Notes: generated by a model not told the origin, from the sequence alone. A stretch of DNA of 7,015 bases from Phycisphaerales bacterium (GCA_007135295.1 SLJD01000089.1:1-7015); one strand, 5' to 3'. Shown: positions 1 through 6,281, numbered from the stretch's first letter. Numbers and translations: made by a program.

Positions 1-341
1 CAGACGATGAACCACACCGCGGCGACGACGGCAGGAACCGCGCTGAGCAGCGCCGGCCAGTGGCGGTCCTGAAAGAGAAACACGCCCGCGGCAATCAACC
101 CGCCGACCAGCAGGATCGAAAGGATGATGAACCGGATCGGGTGGGCGCGGAACATCGCCGGCCGGACAATCTTGATTGTCTCTTCAGGCCCGGACTCCGG
201 CGGCAGGCCCATGGACTCCGGCCCGGACTGCTCGGGCACGCGGTTCGTGTCACCGCAGTACGGGCACTCGACGCGCTGGCCGGCCTGGTCGTTGTTCACC
301 TCAAAGGCCTTGCTGCACTTGTCGCACTGAATCTCAATCAT
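1..341 (-). CDS. Zinc-ribbon membrane protein, N-terminal part (runs off the left edge)
   Basis: Reading the minus strand from the ATG at 341 gives 113 codons open to the window edge, so the C-terminus is missing. Residues 6-29 form a short zinc ribbon with two CxxC pairs (Cys6/Cys9 and Cys26/Cys29), like the MJ0042-type ribbons common at the N-termini of planctomycete proteins. A Pro/Glu/Ser-rich linker (about 36-54) follows, then a short stretch around RPAMFRAHP (60-68). A hydrophobic segment lies at about 70-90, and a second starts near 97. The layout resembles membrane proteins that carry a bacterial PH (bPH2, YdbS-like) domain after the membrane segments, but that part lies outside the window and is inferred. 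A GGTGGAG Shine-Dalgarno sequence sits just upstream. It follows rnc on the same strand, with about 140 bases between. Function is unknown; a membrane-anchored scaffold or metal-binding protein would fit. Confidence 0.72.
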   Translation of the reverse strand, partial: MIEIQCDKCSKAFEVNNDQAGQRVECPYCGDTNRVPEQSGPESMGLPPESGPEETIKIVRPAMFRAHPIRFIILSILLVGGLIAAGVFLFQDRHWPALLSAVPAVVAAVWFIV

Positions 342-352
342 GCCGGGCTCCA

Positions 353-476
353 CCGCCAGTCTCGGTTTCGGTTCGGTCTGCGGACAACCGTTTCGCGGAC
401 GGTAGACTATCACCGCCGCCGGCCGGCTGCGCGCAGCGAAGGCGTGACAACCGCGACATGCATGGGAGACTGGCGG
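353..476 (-). repeat. Perfect 11-bp inverted repeat enclosing the gap downstream of rnc
   Basis: CCGCCAGTCTC at 353-363 is exactly complementary to GAGACTGGCGG at 466-476, with 102 bases between. Read on the minus strand, the first arm begins 5 bases after the rnc stop codon and the second ends next to the Shine-Dalgarno of the zinc-ribbon gene. The two arms could therefore close the whole intergenic RNA into one branched structure. Smaller elements inside include the palindrome GCTGCGCGCAGC (428-439), an ACCGT/ACGGT hairpin near 388-404 and the direct repeat GACAACCG. There is no T-tract, so it is not an intrinsic terminator. The repeat is directly visible; any role in RNA processing or translation control is inference. 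Confidence 0.5.
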
Positions 477-481
477 GGCCG

Positions 482-1243
482 TCAGTCGGTCGACTGGTCG
501 ACGAACGGATTGACGGTGTCGCCCGAGTCGAGCAGCATCACGTCGCCTTCGTCGTTCCGCTCCGCCACGCCGAGCGAAATGAGCGCTTCCAGGGCCGCCT
601 GCTGCTCGGCATGCTTCTTGGATGGGCCCCAGCAAGAATCGAACCGCCGGGCGCCGACCTCGACGCAGACCTCGAAGCACTTGGCGTGGTCCGGGCCTTT
701 CTCATCGAGCACGACGTACTGCGGCGGCTCCATCTCAAGCTGCTGCGTGGACTGCTGCAGGACCGACTTGAAGTTGTACTGGTGGCCGGACCGGGCGGCC
801 TTGTCGATGCGGCCGCGCAGTTTCCCGAGGATGAACTGGCGCGTCACTTCCAACCCGCCGTCGACAAAGATCGCTCCGATGATCGACTCGTAGACCGCCG
901 CCACAACGGAATTGGGAAGCTCGTCGTGGTTTGACATGCCTTTGCCCAGCCGCAGCAACTCGCCGAGGCCCATGTCCAGCGCGACCTCGGCGCACGTCTG
1001 CCGGCTGACGACGGTGGACTTGATCTTTGTCAGTTCGCCCTCGAGCAGATCCTGGAAGTGCTCGAACAGGTACTCGCAGACGACCATGCCCAACACGGCA
1101 TCGCCGAGAAATTCCAGCCGCTCGTTGCTGTCGAGGCGGTGGTCGGCTTTGGACGCGTGGGTCAGCGCGCGGTCGAGCAGTTCCCGGTTCTCAAACGAAT
1201 ACCCCAGAAGATGTTCAACCTGTTGATATTCAGTACTGTCCAT
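482..1243 (-). CDS. rnc: Ribonuclease III
   Basis: This 253-residue protein is a double-stranded-RNA endonuclease that processes rRNA precursors and structured mRNAs in the cytoplasm. The RNase III domain occupies about residues 5-150 and carries the family signature NERLEFLGDAV (40-50). It supplies metal ligands Glu41, Glu44 and Asp48, with Glu68 and Glu119 matching E. coli Glu65 and Glu117. The residue matching E. coli Asp114 is Ala116 (AAVYE in place of ADTVE), which is unusual. A double-stranded-RNA-binding domain spans about 157-226 and ends in the typical Lys-Lys-His-Ala-Glu helix. An acidic tail of some 25 residues follows. The ATG at 1243 puts the domain start where the family expects it. 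The frame stays open for 91 more codons upstream, but that part is Arg/Ser/Pro-rich and overlaps the structured leader. The ribosome-binding site is weak. E. coli RNase III has 226 residues. The usual neighbour era is absent. Confidence 0.97.
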   Translation of the reverse strand: MDSTEYQQVEHLLGYSFENRELLDRALTHASKADHRLDSNERLEFLGDAVLGMVVCEYLFEHFQDLLEGELTKIKSTVVSRQTCAEVALDMGLGELLRLGKGMSNHDELPNSVVAAVYESIIGAIFVDGGLEVTRQFILGKLRGRIDKAARSGHQYNFKSVLQQSTQQLEMEPPQYVVLDEKGPDHAKCFEVCVEVGARRFDSCWGPSKKHAEQQAALEALISLGVAERNDEGDVMLLDSGDTVNPFVDQSTD

Positions 1244-1271
1244 GTTCCACGGACTCGACTCCGATGGCGCA

Positions 1272-1286
1272 CGGCTTCTCGAGCCG
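1272..1286 (-). promoter_or_regulatory. Small hairpin in the rnc leader, near the start codon
   Basis: CGGCT and AGCCG flank a 5-base loop (CGAGA on the minus strand) about 28 bases upstream of the rnc ATG. It is the last of three stem-loops in the leader. Five GC-rich pairs are easily found by chance, so it is reported mainly because of its position beside the long hairpin. Confidence 0.3.
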
Positions 1287-1309
1287 CCCGCCTGATCCAG
1301 TTGTCGTCC

Positions 1310-1364
1310 GTGTGGGCTTGTGAGGCGTCGCCGACTTACGCCCGGACGCCTCAGAAGCTCACAC
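1310..1364 (-). promoter_or_regulatory. Long hairpin (about 20-bp arms) in the rnc 5' leader
   Basis: The core TGAGGCGTC (1321-1329) pairs perfectly with GACGCCTCA (1345-1353) across a 15-base loop. After one G/G mismatch (1320/1354) pairing continues outward: 1316-1319 with 1355-1358, one imperfect position (1315/1359), then 1310-1314 with 1360-1364. The arms are thus 20 positions long with 18 Watson-Crick pairs. The hairpin ends 66 bases upstream of the rnc ATG and lies in no convincing coding frame. Neither strand has a T-tract after it, which argues against an intrinsic terminator. In E. coli, RNase III cleaves a stem-loop in its own mRNA leader and destabilises the message. A helix of this length at this position is a good candidate for the same control. 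The structure is seen; the function is inferred. Confidence 0.6.
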
Positions 1365-1444
1365 AGCCCCCCTGCGCTTGGCCTGCTCCGCCGCAAGCCG
1401 GAGGATGATAAGCAGCCGACCGGCCGAGATCTCCCCCAAGTGTC

Positions 1445-1474
1445 CCGAGAACATTCACCGAAAAGAACTCTCGG
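1445..1474 (-). promoter_or_regulatory. Upstream hairpin in the rnc leader
   Basis: CCGAGA (1445-1450) pairs with TCTCGG (1469-1474) around an 18-base loop, in which TTC/GAA could add a further short helix. It is the first of the three stem-loops ahead of rnc. Support is the base pairing and location only. Confidence 0.3.
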
Positions 1475-1504
1475 ATGCCCCCGGCATGTCGCGCTGCCAG
1501 TGGT

Positions 1505-1533
1505 ATTCTGTTCCAAGCATACAGGCCGGGCAA
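1505..1533 (-). promoter_or_regulatory. Weak candidate promoter for rnc (downstream one)
   Basis: On the minus strand TTGCCC (1528-1533) and CAGAAT (1505-1510) are separated by 17 bases, each matching 4 of 6 bases of the sigma-70 consensus. A start here would give rnc a leader of about 250 bases containing all three hairpins. Matches of this quality are common by chance. Confidence 0.2.
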
Positions 1534-1599
1534 GGAAATCTTCTGATGAATCCGGTTTTTTCTTCCGCGGGACGCATGCGGCTTACTCCGTGTGGCCCA

Positions 1600-1628
1600 A
1601 TAACCCATCCTGTGAAAACATATATCAA
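1600..1628 (-). promoter_or_regulatory. Weak candidate promoter for rnc (upstream one)
   Basis: On the minus strand TTGATA (5 of 6 to the -35 consensus, 1623-1628) is followed after 17 bases by GGTTAT (3 of 6, 1600-1605). It lies in an unusually AT-rich patch just after the small Cys-rich gene, a reasonable place for an rnc promoter. The -10 match is poor, and read-through from the hydroxylase cluster is the alternative. Confidence 0.22.
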
Positions 1629-1655
1629 CAGGAGGGCGGAGGCTGCCGGTGCCGC

Positions 1656-1877
1656 TCAGTCGTCGGCGTGGCAGTAGCACGCCCGGCCAAGACGGCACGC
1701 GTCGGGATCGACCGGACGGCCGTCGGGCCCGCGTGATTCGAACGTCCCGGCGCACCAGAAGACGCGCGTGTCCGATGAATCGTCGACCGCACCGAACCGC
1801 TTCTGCGCTTCGTCGATGTACATCATCTTGTGCCGGAGTCGGTCGCACGTGACGGTCAGGGATACGGTGCGGGCCAT
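1656..1877 (-). CDS. Small Cys-rich protein ending the hydroxylase cluster, function unknown
   Basis: This 73-residue protein starts with the ATG at 1877, only 3 bases after the stop codon of the FAD-subunit gene. A strong purine-rich Shine-Dalgarno (GGGGAGGAG) lies in the last codons of that gene, so the two are almost certainly translated from one message. I do not recognise a named family. It has five cysteines (11, 42, 61, 67, 69), with His16 and His70. Cys67-x-Cys69-His70 near the C-terminus and a CDRLRHKMM stretch at 11-19 could form a metal or cluster site. There is no signal peptide or membrane segment, so it is probably cytoplasmic. By position it could be an assembly factor or a small redox protein for the hydroxylase, but nothing in the sequence shows that. 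A gap of about 410 bases follows before rnc. Confidence 0.72.
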   Translation of the reverse strand: MARTVSLTVTCDRLRHKMMYIDEAQKRFGAVDDSSDTRVFWCAGTFESRGPDGRPVDPDACRLGRACYCHADD

Positions 1878-1880
1878 GGC

Positions 1881-2909
1881 TTACTCCTCCCCATCAAACA
1901 GGTCGTGGGCCGGCCGGCCGCTCGCCCGGCGGATGGCGCGGCGGATGGCGACCGGAAGCAGTTTTACCTTGTAACCGTTGTCTCGCATCGGCCGGGCGTC
2001 CCGGATCGCGTTCGCGCACGCCTCACGCACCGCCCCGGCGTCGGTGATGCGAACGCCCCGCAACGCCTCCGCGACATCCGGCAGCGGCCACGGAACCGGC
2101 GCGACAGCGCCGGCCCAGACGTCCGCGGATTCAATCCGGTCGCCGTCCAGATCCAGTTGCACGCACGCGAAGACGAGCGGCCAGTCGAACGACTGTTTTT
2201 CCTTGACGGCGTAGAACCCGCTCGCCGGACGGTCCGCGACTTCGATCCGCGTGATGACCGCATCGTTCGGCAGCGTGTGTTCGGATTCGACATCCTCGCG
2301 CGGACTGTGAAACAGGTCGCGGCTGGGAGTCCGGTGCGATTCGCCGTCGCGGTTGACCCAGTGCACCACGCCGTCAGACACGTTCAGTGCGGGGGCGAGG
2401 TTCGACGGGTGGACGATGTAGCACGGCCCGTCGCCGAAAATCGCGTGGTACCGGTTCTCGCCTTCGACGGCGTAGCAGGTCGAACCGCCTTTCTTGAGGC
2501 AGTCGAACTGTTTACGGCGGTAGTACCAGCACCGCGGCCGCTGAAGCAGGTTCCCCGCCGCGGTGGCCACGTTGCGGACCTGCGGTGTTGCGGCGTCGGC
2601 GACGGACTGGCCGACGACCGGGCAGTGCTCGCGGACGACCTCGGACTCGGCGAGTTCGGTCATCGTGGTCGACGCATCGAAGACCACGCGCCCGCCGTTC
2701 TCCGTCTCGATGTGGTGAATCGCGCCGCCCGGCTCATCCGGCCGCAGCGGCTGCACGTCGACGAGCAGATCCGGATCGATCAGGTTCTCTTTGAGGTGAT
2801 CGACCACGTCCATGCCCCCGGCCTTGAGCACCGGCAGGCGGTACGAACCGTCAGCAAGCAGCCGGGCGGCGTGTTCGTGGCTGGTCGGTCGGGCGATCGC
2901 AAAACTCAC
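1881..2909 (-). CDS. FAD-binding subunit of a molybdenum hydroxylase (xanthine dehydrogenase family, PaoB/YagS-like)
   Basis: This 342-residue subunit takes electrons from the 2Fe-2S subunit and passes them through FAD to the final acceptor. The PCMH-type FAD-binding domain covers about 1-205, with the nucleotide loop AGGMDVVDHLKE (30-41; usually AGGTD) and the second FAD motif ATAAGNLLQR (115-124). Between 127 and 163 lies an insertion with four cysteines, Cys127, Cys137, Cys145 and Cys163, in the context RCWYYR, CLKKGG and HPSNLAPAL. The same context occurs in E. coli PaoB, where an insertion binds a 4Fe-4S cluster. The CO-dehydrogenase flavoprotein C-terminal domain spans about 215-320. 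The start is GTG at 2909, overlapping the stop of the catalytic-subunit gene as GTGA and backed by an exceptionally good Shine-Dalgarno. There is no signal peptide; export on the Tat signal of the small subunit is expected. Gene order (2Fe-2S, Mo, FAD) differs from E. coli paoABC. Confidence 0.93.
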   Translation of the reverse strand: MSFAIARPTSHEHAARLLADGSYRLPVLKAGGMDVVDHLKENLIDPDLLVDVQPLRPDEPGGAIHHIETENGGRVVFDASTTMTELAESEVVREHCPVVGQSVADAATPQVRNVATAAGNLLQRPRCWYYRRKQFDCLKKGGSTCYAVEGENRYHAIFGDGPCYIVHPSNLAPALNVSDGVVHWVNRDGESHRTPSRDLFHSPREDVESEHTLPNDAVITRIEVADRPASGFYAVKEKQSFDWPLVFACVQLDLDGDRIESADVWAGAVAPVPWPLPDVAEALRGVRITDAGAVREACANAIRDARPMRDNGYKVKLLPVAIRRAIRRASGRPAHDLFDGEE

Positions 2910-5014
2910 GCGTCACCTCCTTGGGAATCGAGGGCGGCGAGAACCTTGTCCGGCGTCAGCGGCAGGTCACGCACCGGCCGGCCGAGGGCGTTGAACACCG
3001 CTCCCGCGACCGCGCCCGCCGTGGGAATGACCGGCGGCTCGCCGAGCGACCGCACGCCGCTCTGCCCCTTGTCCCACAGGACCGGGACGATGTGGGGCAT
3101 GTCGCGCGAGCCGAGGATCTTGTACATCTCCAGGTCGGGGTTGACCATCGCGCCGGTCCAGCGGTCGAGCAGTTTCTCCTCGTACAGCGCGAAACTCAGC
3201 CCCTGAATCACGCCGCCGATGATCTGGCTCTCGGCGGTCTTCCGCGCGACGACGCGGCCGCACGATTGAATCGCAATGACCTTGTCCACGCGGATCATGC
3301 CGGTCTCGACGTCGACGGAAAGTGAGACGAACTGCACGCCGTCGCTGTGACCCTCGCCCCAGTGGGGGTCATCGCGGCCGGTCGATCGCCCCCGGCCGGT
3401 GATGCGGTCGTTTCGCATTCGCCGGACGGCCCGGGACCATTCCAGTATCCGCTCGTCGCCACGATAGACGTTGCCACCTTCGAGGCGCAGGTCGTCCGCG
3501 TTGAGGTCTTCCTGTTCAGCGATCGCGTCGAGCAGTTGCCGGCGGGCGTCGTGTGCCGCGTCGATCATGGCCGGCGACGTGCCCGGCGCGGTCACCGATC
3601 CGCCGGATGGCGGGCCGGCCGGCAGTGTTGAGCGACCGATTCGAACTTCGACGTTCCGAAGCGGCACGCCGAGATGCTCGGCGGCGAGAACGCCCATGAT
3701 CGTCTTCTGCCCGGTGCCGATGTCCTGCGTGCCGGTGCGGGCTTCGACGCTGCCGTCCTGGTGAATGACGACCTCGCACTCGGCGTTTGAGCGGTTCGGC
3801 CCCCACGTGGTGGACCCGACGCCGAAGCCCCGCCGGATCGCCCTGCGCTGTTCGCCAGTGGCCTCACGCTGGTTCCAGCCGATCAACTCCGCGCCGAGGT
3901 CGTACATTTCGCGTCGGGCGTCGCTGGTATCCAATCTTTTGCGGTACTCGACCGGATCGACGCCGACCAGTTCGGCGATCTCATCGACCATCAGTTCCTC
4001 GGCGAAGGCGCCCTGCGGATGGCCCGGGGCGCGCATCGGCCGCGGCGCGCCGCCGTTGAACGACACGTCGTGGTGTGACTTTTGAATCTCGCCGAAGTCG
4101 AATCGCCCCGACGGGAACCGCACCCCGCCGCCACGCTGCACGACGCCCGTCCCGCCCCACGTATGTATCCGCCCGCCGAGGATCGTTCCATCTTCGTTGA
4201 CGCCGATACGGACGGTGCTGCGGCTGGACGGGCGGTTGCCCGTGTCGAGGTGTTCTTCGGCCCGGTCGAGGTCGCACATGACCGGGCGTTTGTATTTGGC
4301 GGCGATTGACGCGGCGAGCTGGCCTTCCCGGCCGATGGGGAACTTTGAGCCGAAACCCCCGCCGACGTATTCGCAGACGACCTCGTACTTCGATTGCGGC
4401 AGGTCGAGCGGCTCGGCGACCTGTTCATTGACGACCGAAGTGCCCTGCGTCGAGGCGTAAACCGTGGCGCGTTCGCCGTCATGATCCACCACGAGCACAT
4501 GGGTCTCCAGGCACGCGTGCGTCTGGACCGGCGTGGTGTACGTCGCTTCAAAGACGTGCTCCGCTTCGCTGAGCAGGTCCCGCGTCGCGGCGTTGACATC
4601 CGGCGGGTCGTCCATGTCATCTTCTAGGCGCGTCAGACTCGGCCGCCGACGCCATGTCGCGCCGAGGGCGTTCATCGCCCGGCGAAGGGCCGGCTTGGAC
4701 TCCGCGACGATGTGGCCGACGATGTCGCCGTGGTACTCGCCGCTGCGGCCCTGCAGTTCGACCTCGACGACGCCATCGACTTCCAGTGCCCGCTCGCGGT
4801 CGAATGACTCAAGTCGGGCCTGCCCCCACGGGCATCGGATGAAGCCGGCGAACAACTGGTTGTCGAGGTACCGGTCGCGGGTGTATGCCGCCCGGCCGGT
4901 GACTTTCGCGACGCCGTCAAGCCGGCTCGTGTGATCGTTGACCGAACGGCTGATGTTGCGTGGCCGATTCTCGATCGGCATGTGGGTCGGCAGGTGAGTG
5001 GTTTCGTCGGCCAT
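2906..5014 (-). CDS. Molybdopterin-binding catalytic subunit of a molybdenum hydroxylase (xanthine dehydrogenase family, PaoC/YagR-like)
   Basis: This 702-residue catalytic subunit binds the molybdenum cofactor and hydroxylates the substrate, probably an aldehyde or N-heterocycle. The N-terminal aldehyde oxidase a/b hammerhead domain covers about 30-125 (DGVAKVTGRAAYTRD at 33-47). Cofactor-binding motifs follow: GGGFGSK (218-224), MRAPGHPQGAFAEE (327-340), DIGTGQ (431-436) and a Gly/Ser/Thr-rich loop at 470-482. Near the C-terminus SLGEPP carries Glu659, the expected catalytic base. The length is close to E. coli PaoC (about 730). ATG at 5014 is preferred over the GTG just before it, because GGAGG is 6 bases from the ATG but only 3 from the GTG; the ATG overlaps the previous stop as TGATG. 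There is no signal peptide, as expected for a subunit exported after assembly with a Tat partner. The exact substrate cannot be read from the sequence. Confidence 0.95.
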   Translation of the reverse strand: MADETTHLPTHMPIENRPRNISRSVNDHTSRLDGVAKVTGRAAYTRDRYLDNQLFAGFIRCPWGQARLESFDRERALEVDGVVEVELQGRSGEYHGDIVGHIVAESKPALRRAMNALGATWRRRPSLTRLEDDMDDPPDVNAATRDLLSEAEHVFEATYTTPVQTHACLETHVLVVDHDGERATVYASTQGTSVVNEQVAEPLDLPQSKYEVVCEYVGGGFGSKFPIGREGQLAASIAAKYKRPVMCDLDRAEEHLDTGNRPSSRSTVRIGVNEDGTILGGRIHTWGGTGVVQRGGGVRFPSGRFDFGEIQKSHHDVSFNGGAPRPMRAPGHPQGAFAEELMVDEIAELVGVDPVEYRKRLDTSDARREMYDLGAELIGWNQREATGEQRRAIRRGFGVGSTTWGPNRSNAECEVVIHQDGSVEARTGTQDIGTGQKTIMGVLAAEHLGVPLRNVEVRIGRSTLPAGPPSGGSVTAPGTSPAMIDAAHDARRQLLDAIAEQEDLNADDLRLEGGNVYRGDERILEWSRAVRRMRNDRITGRGRSTGRDDPHWGEGHSDGVQFVSLSVDVETGMIRVDKVIAIQSCGRVVARKTAESQIIGGVIQGLSFALYEEKLLDRWTGAMVNPDLEMYKILGSRDMPHIVPVLWDKGQSGVRSLGEPPVIPTAGAVAGAVFNALGRPVRDLPLTPDKVLAALDSQGGDA
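2913..2922 (-). promoter_or_regulatory. Near-perfect Shine-Dalgarno for the FAD subunit
   Basis: AAGGAGGTGA on the minus strand matches the complement of the 16S rRNA 3' tail over all ten bases. AAGGAGG lies 6 bases before the GTG start at 2909, embedded in the last codons of the catalytic-subunit gene. It fixes the GTG as the start and compensates for the weaker codon. Confidence 0.85.
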
Positions 5015-5736
5015 CACACGCCTCCATTGTTCGGGTCAGCGATCGGGGACTGGCCGGACGCGTCGAGCACCGCGTTGAAGATGTTCGTGTACGCCCCGCA
5101 ACGGCAGAGGTTGCCGCTCAGCCCGGCCTTGATCTGATCGAGCGTCGGTTGGTGGTGGCGGGCAAGCAGGGCGTGGGTCGCGACGATCAGCCCCGGCGTG
5201 CAGTAGCCGCACTGCAGCGCATCGTGCTTGATGAACGCTTCCTGAACCGCCGTGAGATCGCCGTTGTCGCCGGCGAATCCTTCGATGGTCATCACCTCCG
5301 CATCGCGCGCGTCGGCGGCGAGCATCATGCATGAGTTGATGAGCCGGCCGTCGACAAGGACGCTGCACGCCCCGCACGCCCCTCGATCACAGCATTCCTT
5401 TGTGCCGGTCAGTTCCAGATGCCATCGCAGCGCTTCCATGAGCGTGGTCTGCGGCTCGACCTGCGTGCGAAGCGGCTGGCCGTTGACCGACAGGGTGATG
5501 TGCTGCGCGCCGGGACCGAACGTCTCGAGGTCGTCAGCATCCGGGTCATCGGCGTCGGGGCGCGCTGCGGCCGCCTGTTCCCGACGGGCCCACGCCCCGG
5601 CCGCGGCGGAGACGCCGAGCGTCTGAATGAACGACCGCCGCGACACTCCGCCGGAATCGGAGGACGCTTCAGCCGGGTGATCGGACGATGTGTCGGCGGG
5701 GCGGCCGGGCGGAGCGGATGACGTTGAGTCAGGCAT
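5014..5736 (-). CDS. Tat-exported 2Fe-2S subunit of a molybdenum hydroxylase (PaoA/YagT-like)
   Basis: This 240-residue subunit carries two 2Fe-2S clusters that move electrons from molybdenum to FAD. The N-terminus has a 30-residue polar region, the twin-arginine motif SRRSFI (32-37) and a short Ala/Gly-rich hydrophobic stretch to about 50. The assembled enzyme is therefore predicted to be exported by Tat to the periplasm, as for E. coli PaoABC. An Asp-rich linker (60-70) follows. The plant-type ferredoxin domain has Cys116, Cys121, Cys124 and Cys136 (C-x4-C-x2-C-x11-C). The C-terminal helical domain has Cys176, Cys179, Cys211 and Cys213 (C-x2-C-x31-C-x-C). Both match the family patterns exactly. 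The start is ATG at 5736 with GGAG 7 bases upstream. It is the first gene of the coupled set and lies 47 bases after the NUDIX gene. Confidence 0.95.
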   Translation of the reverse strand: MPDSTSSAPPGRPADTSSDHPAEASSDSGGVSRRSFIQTLGVSAAAGAWARREQAAAARPDADDPDADDLETFGPGAQHITLSVNGQPLRTQVEPQTTLMEALRWHLELTGTKECCDRGACGACSVLVDGRLINSCMMLAADARDAEVMTIEGFAGDNGDLTAVQEAFIKHDALQCGYCTPGLIVATHALLARHHQPTLDQIKAGLSGNLCRCGAYTNIFNAVLDASGQSPIADPNNGGV

Positions 5737-5783
5737 GTTCGATCTCCATTCGACGCGCGCACGCGCTATACCGGAACCCCGCT

Positions 5784-6281
5784 TCAGCGAGATGCCCGGA
5801 TCCCCGTTTTTTCTAATTGTGACTGATTCGCAACGCGACTCAGGGTCTCAGAGACGGCCCGGGTGATCGGGGCGTTGGCGGCCGGAAATTCGATACCCGC
5901 CAGATCGTCCGGCCGGACCCAGCGGTGGGGGACCGCGATCGGCGGAGCGGCGTCGTCCCCGGCAGGTGTCCGAAGCCGGCCGAGCAGGCCGTGCAAGCGG
6001 ACCCGGCGATCGGGATAGGCGTGCTCGACTGCGAGAAGATGTTCGACCTCGTCGACCGCCAGGCCGGTCTCTTCCCGGAGTTCGCGTCGGCCGGCCGCCT
6101 CGACGGATTCACCGGGCTCGATTTTTCCGCCCGGCAATTCCCACAGCCCGCCGAGATGTGTTTCGACCGGCCGGCGGGTAATGAGCACCTCAACGCTTCC
6201 GGTTGCGGCTGACCGCCAGACGGCCATGATGCTTACATCGATGCATTTAAATTGATTGGCTCGGCGAGTGTTGTTGGTCAT
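5784..6281 (-). CDS. MutT-like NUDIX hydrolase
   Basis: This 165-residue protein has a complete Nudix box, G-x5-E-x7-RE-L-x-EE-x-G-L, from Gly52 to Leu74, including catalytic Glu67, Glu70 and Glu71. The preceding LITRRPVETHLGGLWELPGG and the later WV...DL...FPAAN pattern are typical of MutT-type nucleoside-triphosphate pyrophosphohydrolases, which remove oxidised or non-canonical nucleotides such as 8-oxo-dGTP. The precise substrate cannot be assigned. The ATG at 6281 gives a family-typical length. An in-frame extension to 6392 adds 37 residues that look non-coding, and there is no Shine-Dalgarno at either start. The leader before the chosen ATG is A/C-rich and apparently unstructured. The gene may be co-transcribed with the hydroxylase genes, as the gap to the 2Fe-2S gene is only 47 bases. 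Confidence 0.93.
   Translation of the reverse strand: MTNNTRRANQFKCIDVSIMAVWRSAATGSVEVLITRRPVETHLGGLWELPGGKIEPGESVEAAGRRELREETGLAVDEVEHLLAVEHAYPDRRVRLHGLLGRLRTPAGDDAAPPIAVPHRWVRPDDLAGIEFPAANAPITRAVSETLSRVANQSQLEKTGIRASR

Noticed and set aside
60..934. Plus-strand open frames of 277 and 252 codons
   Set aside because: Both are antisense shadows of rnc and the zinc-ribbon gene and contain no recognisable domain or ribosome-binding site.
1310..1364. The rnc-leader hairpin as an intrinsic terminator or integron attC site
   Set aside because: Neither side has a T-tract, and the arms lack the core-site sequences expected of attC. No integrase or cassette is nearby.
1244..1516. In-frame extension of rnc by 91 codons upstream
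   Set aside because: The added residues are Arg/Ser/Pro-rich with no domain match, they run through the long hairpin, and the RNase III domain begins exactly at the ATG at 1243.
1916..1955. Short tandem repeat GGCGGATGGCG
   Set aside because: It encodes the repeated Ala-Ile-Arg-Arg near the end of the FAD subunit and is explained by coding sequence.
1830..3206. Long open frame of 458 codons on the plus strand
   Set aside because: It lies antisense to the FAD subunit and the end of the catalytic subunit, which have clear motifs. Its Arg/Val/Asp-rich composition is what a high-GC gene gives on its opposite strand.
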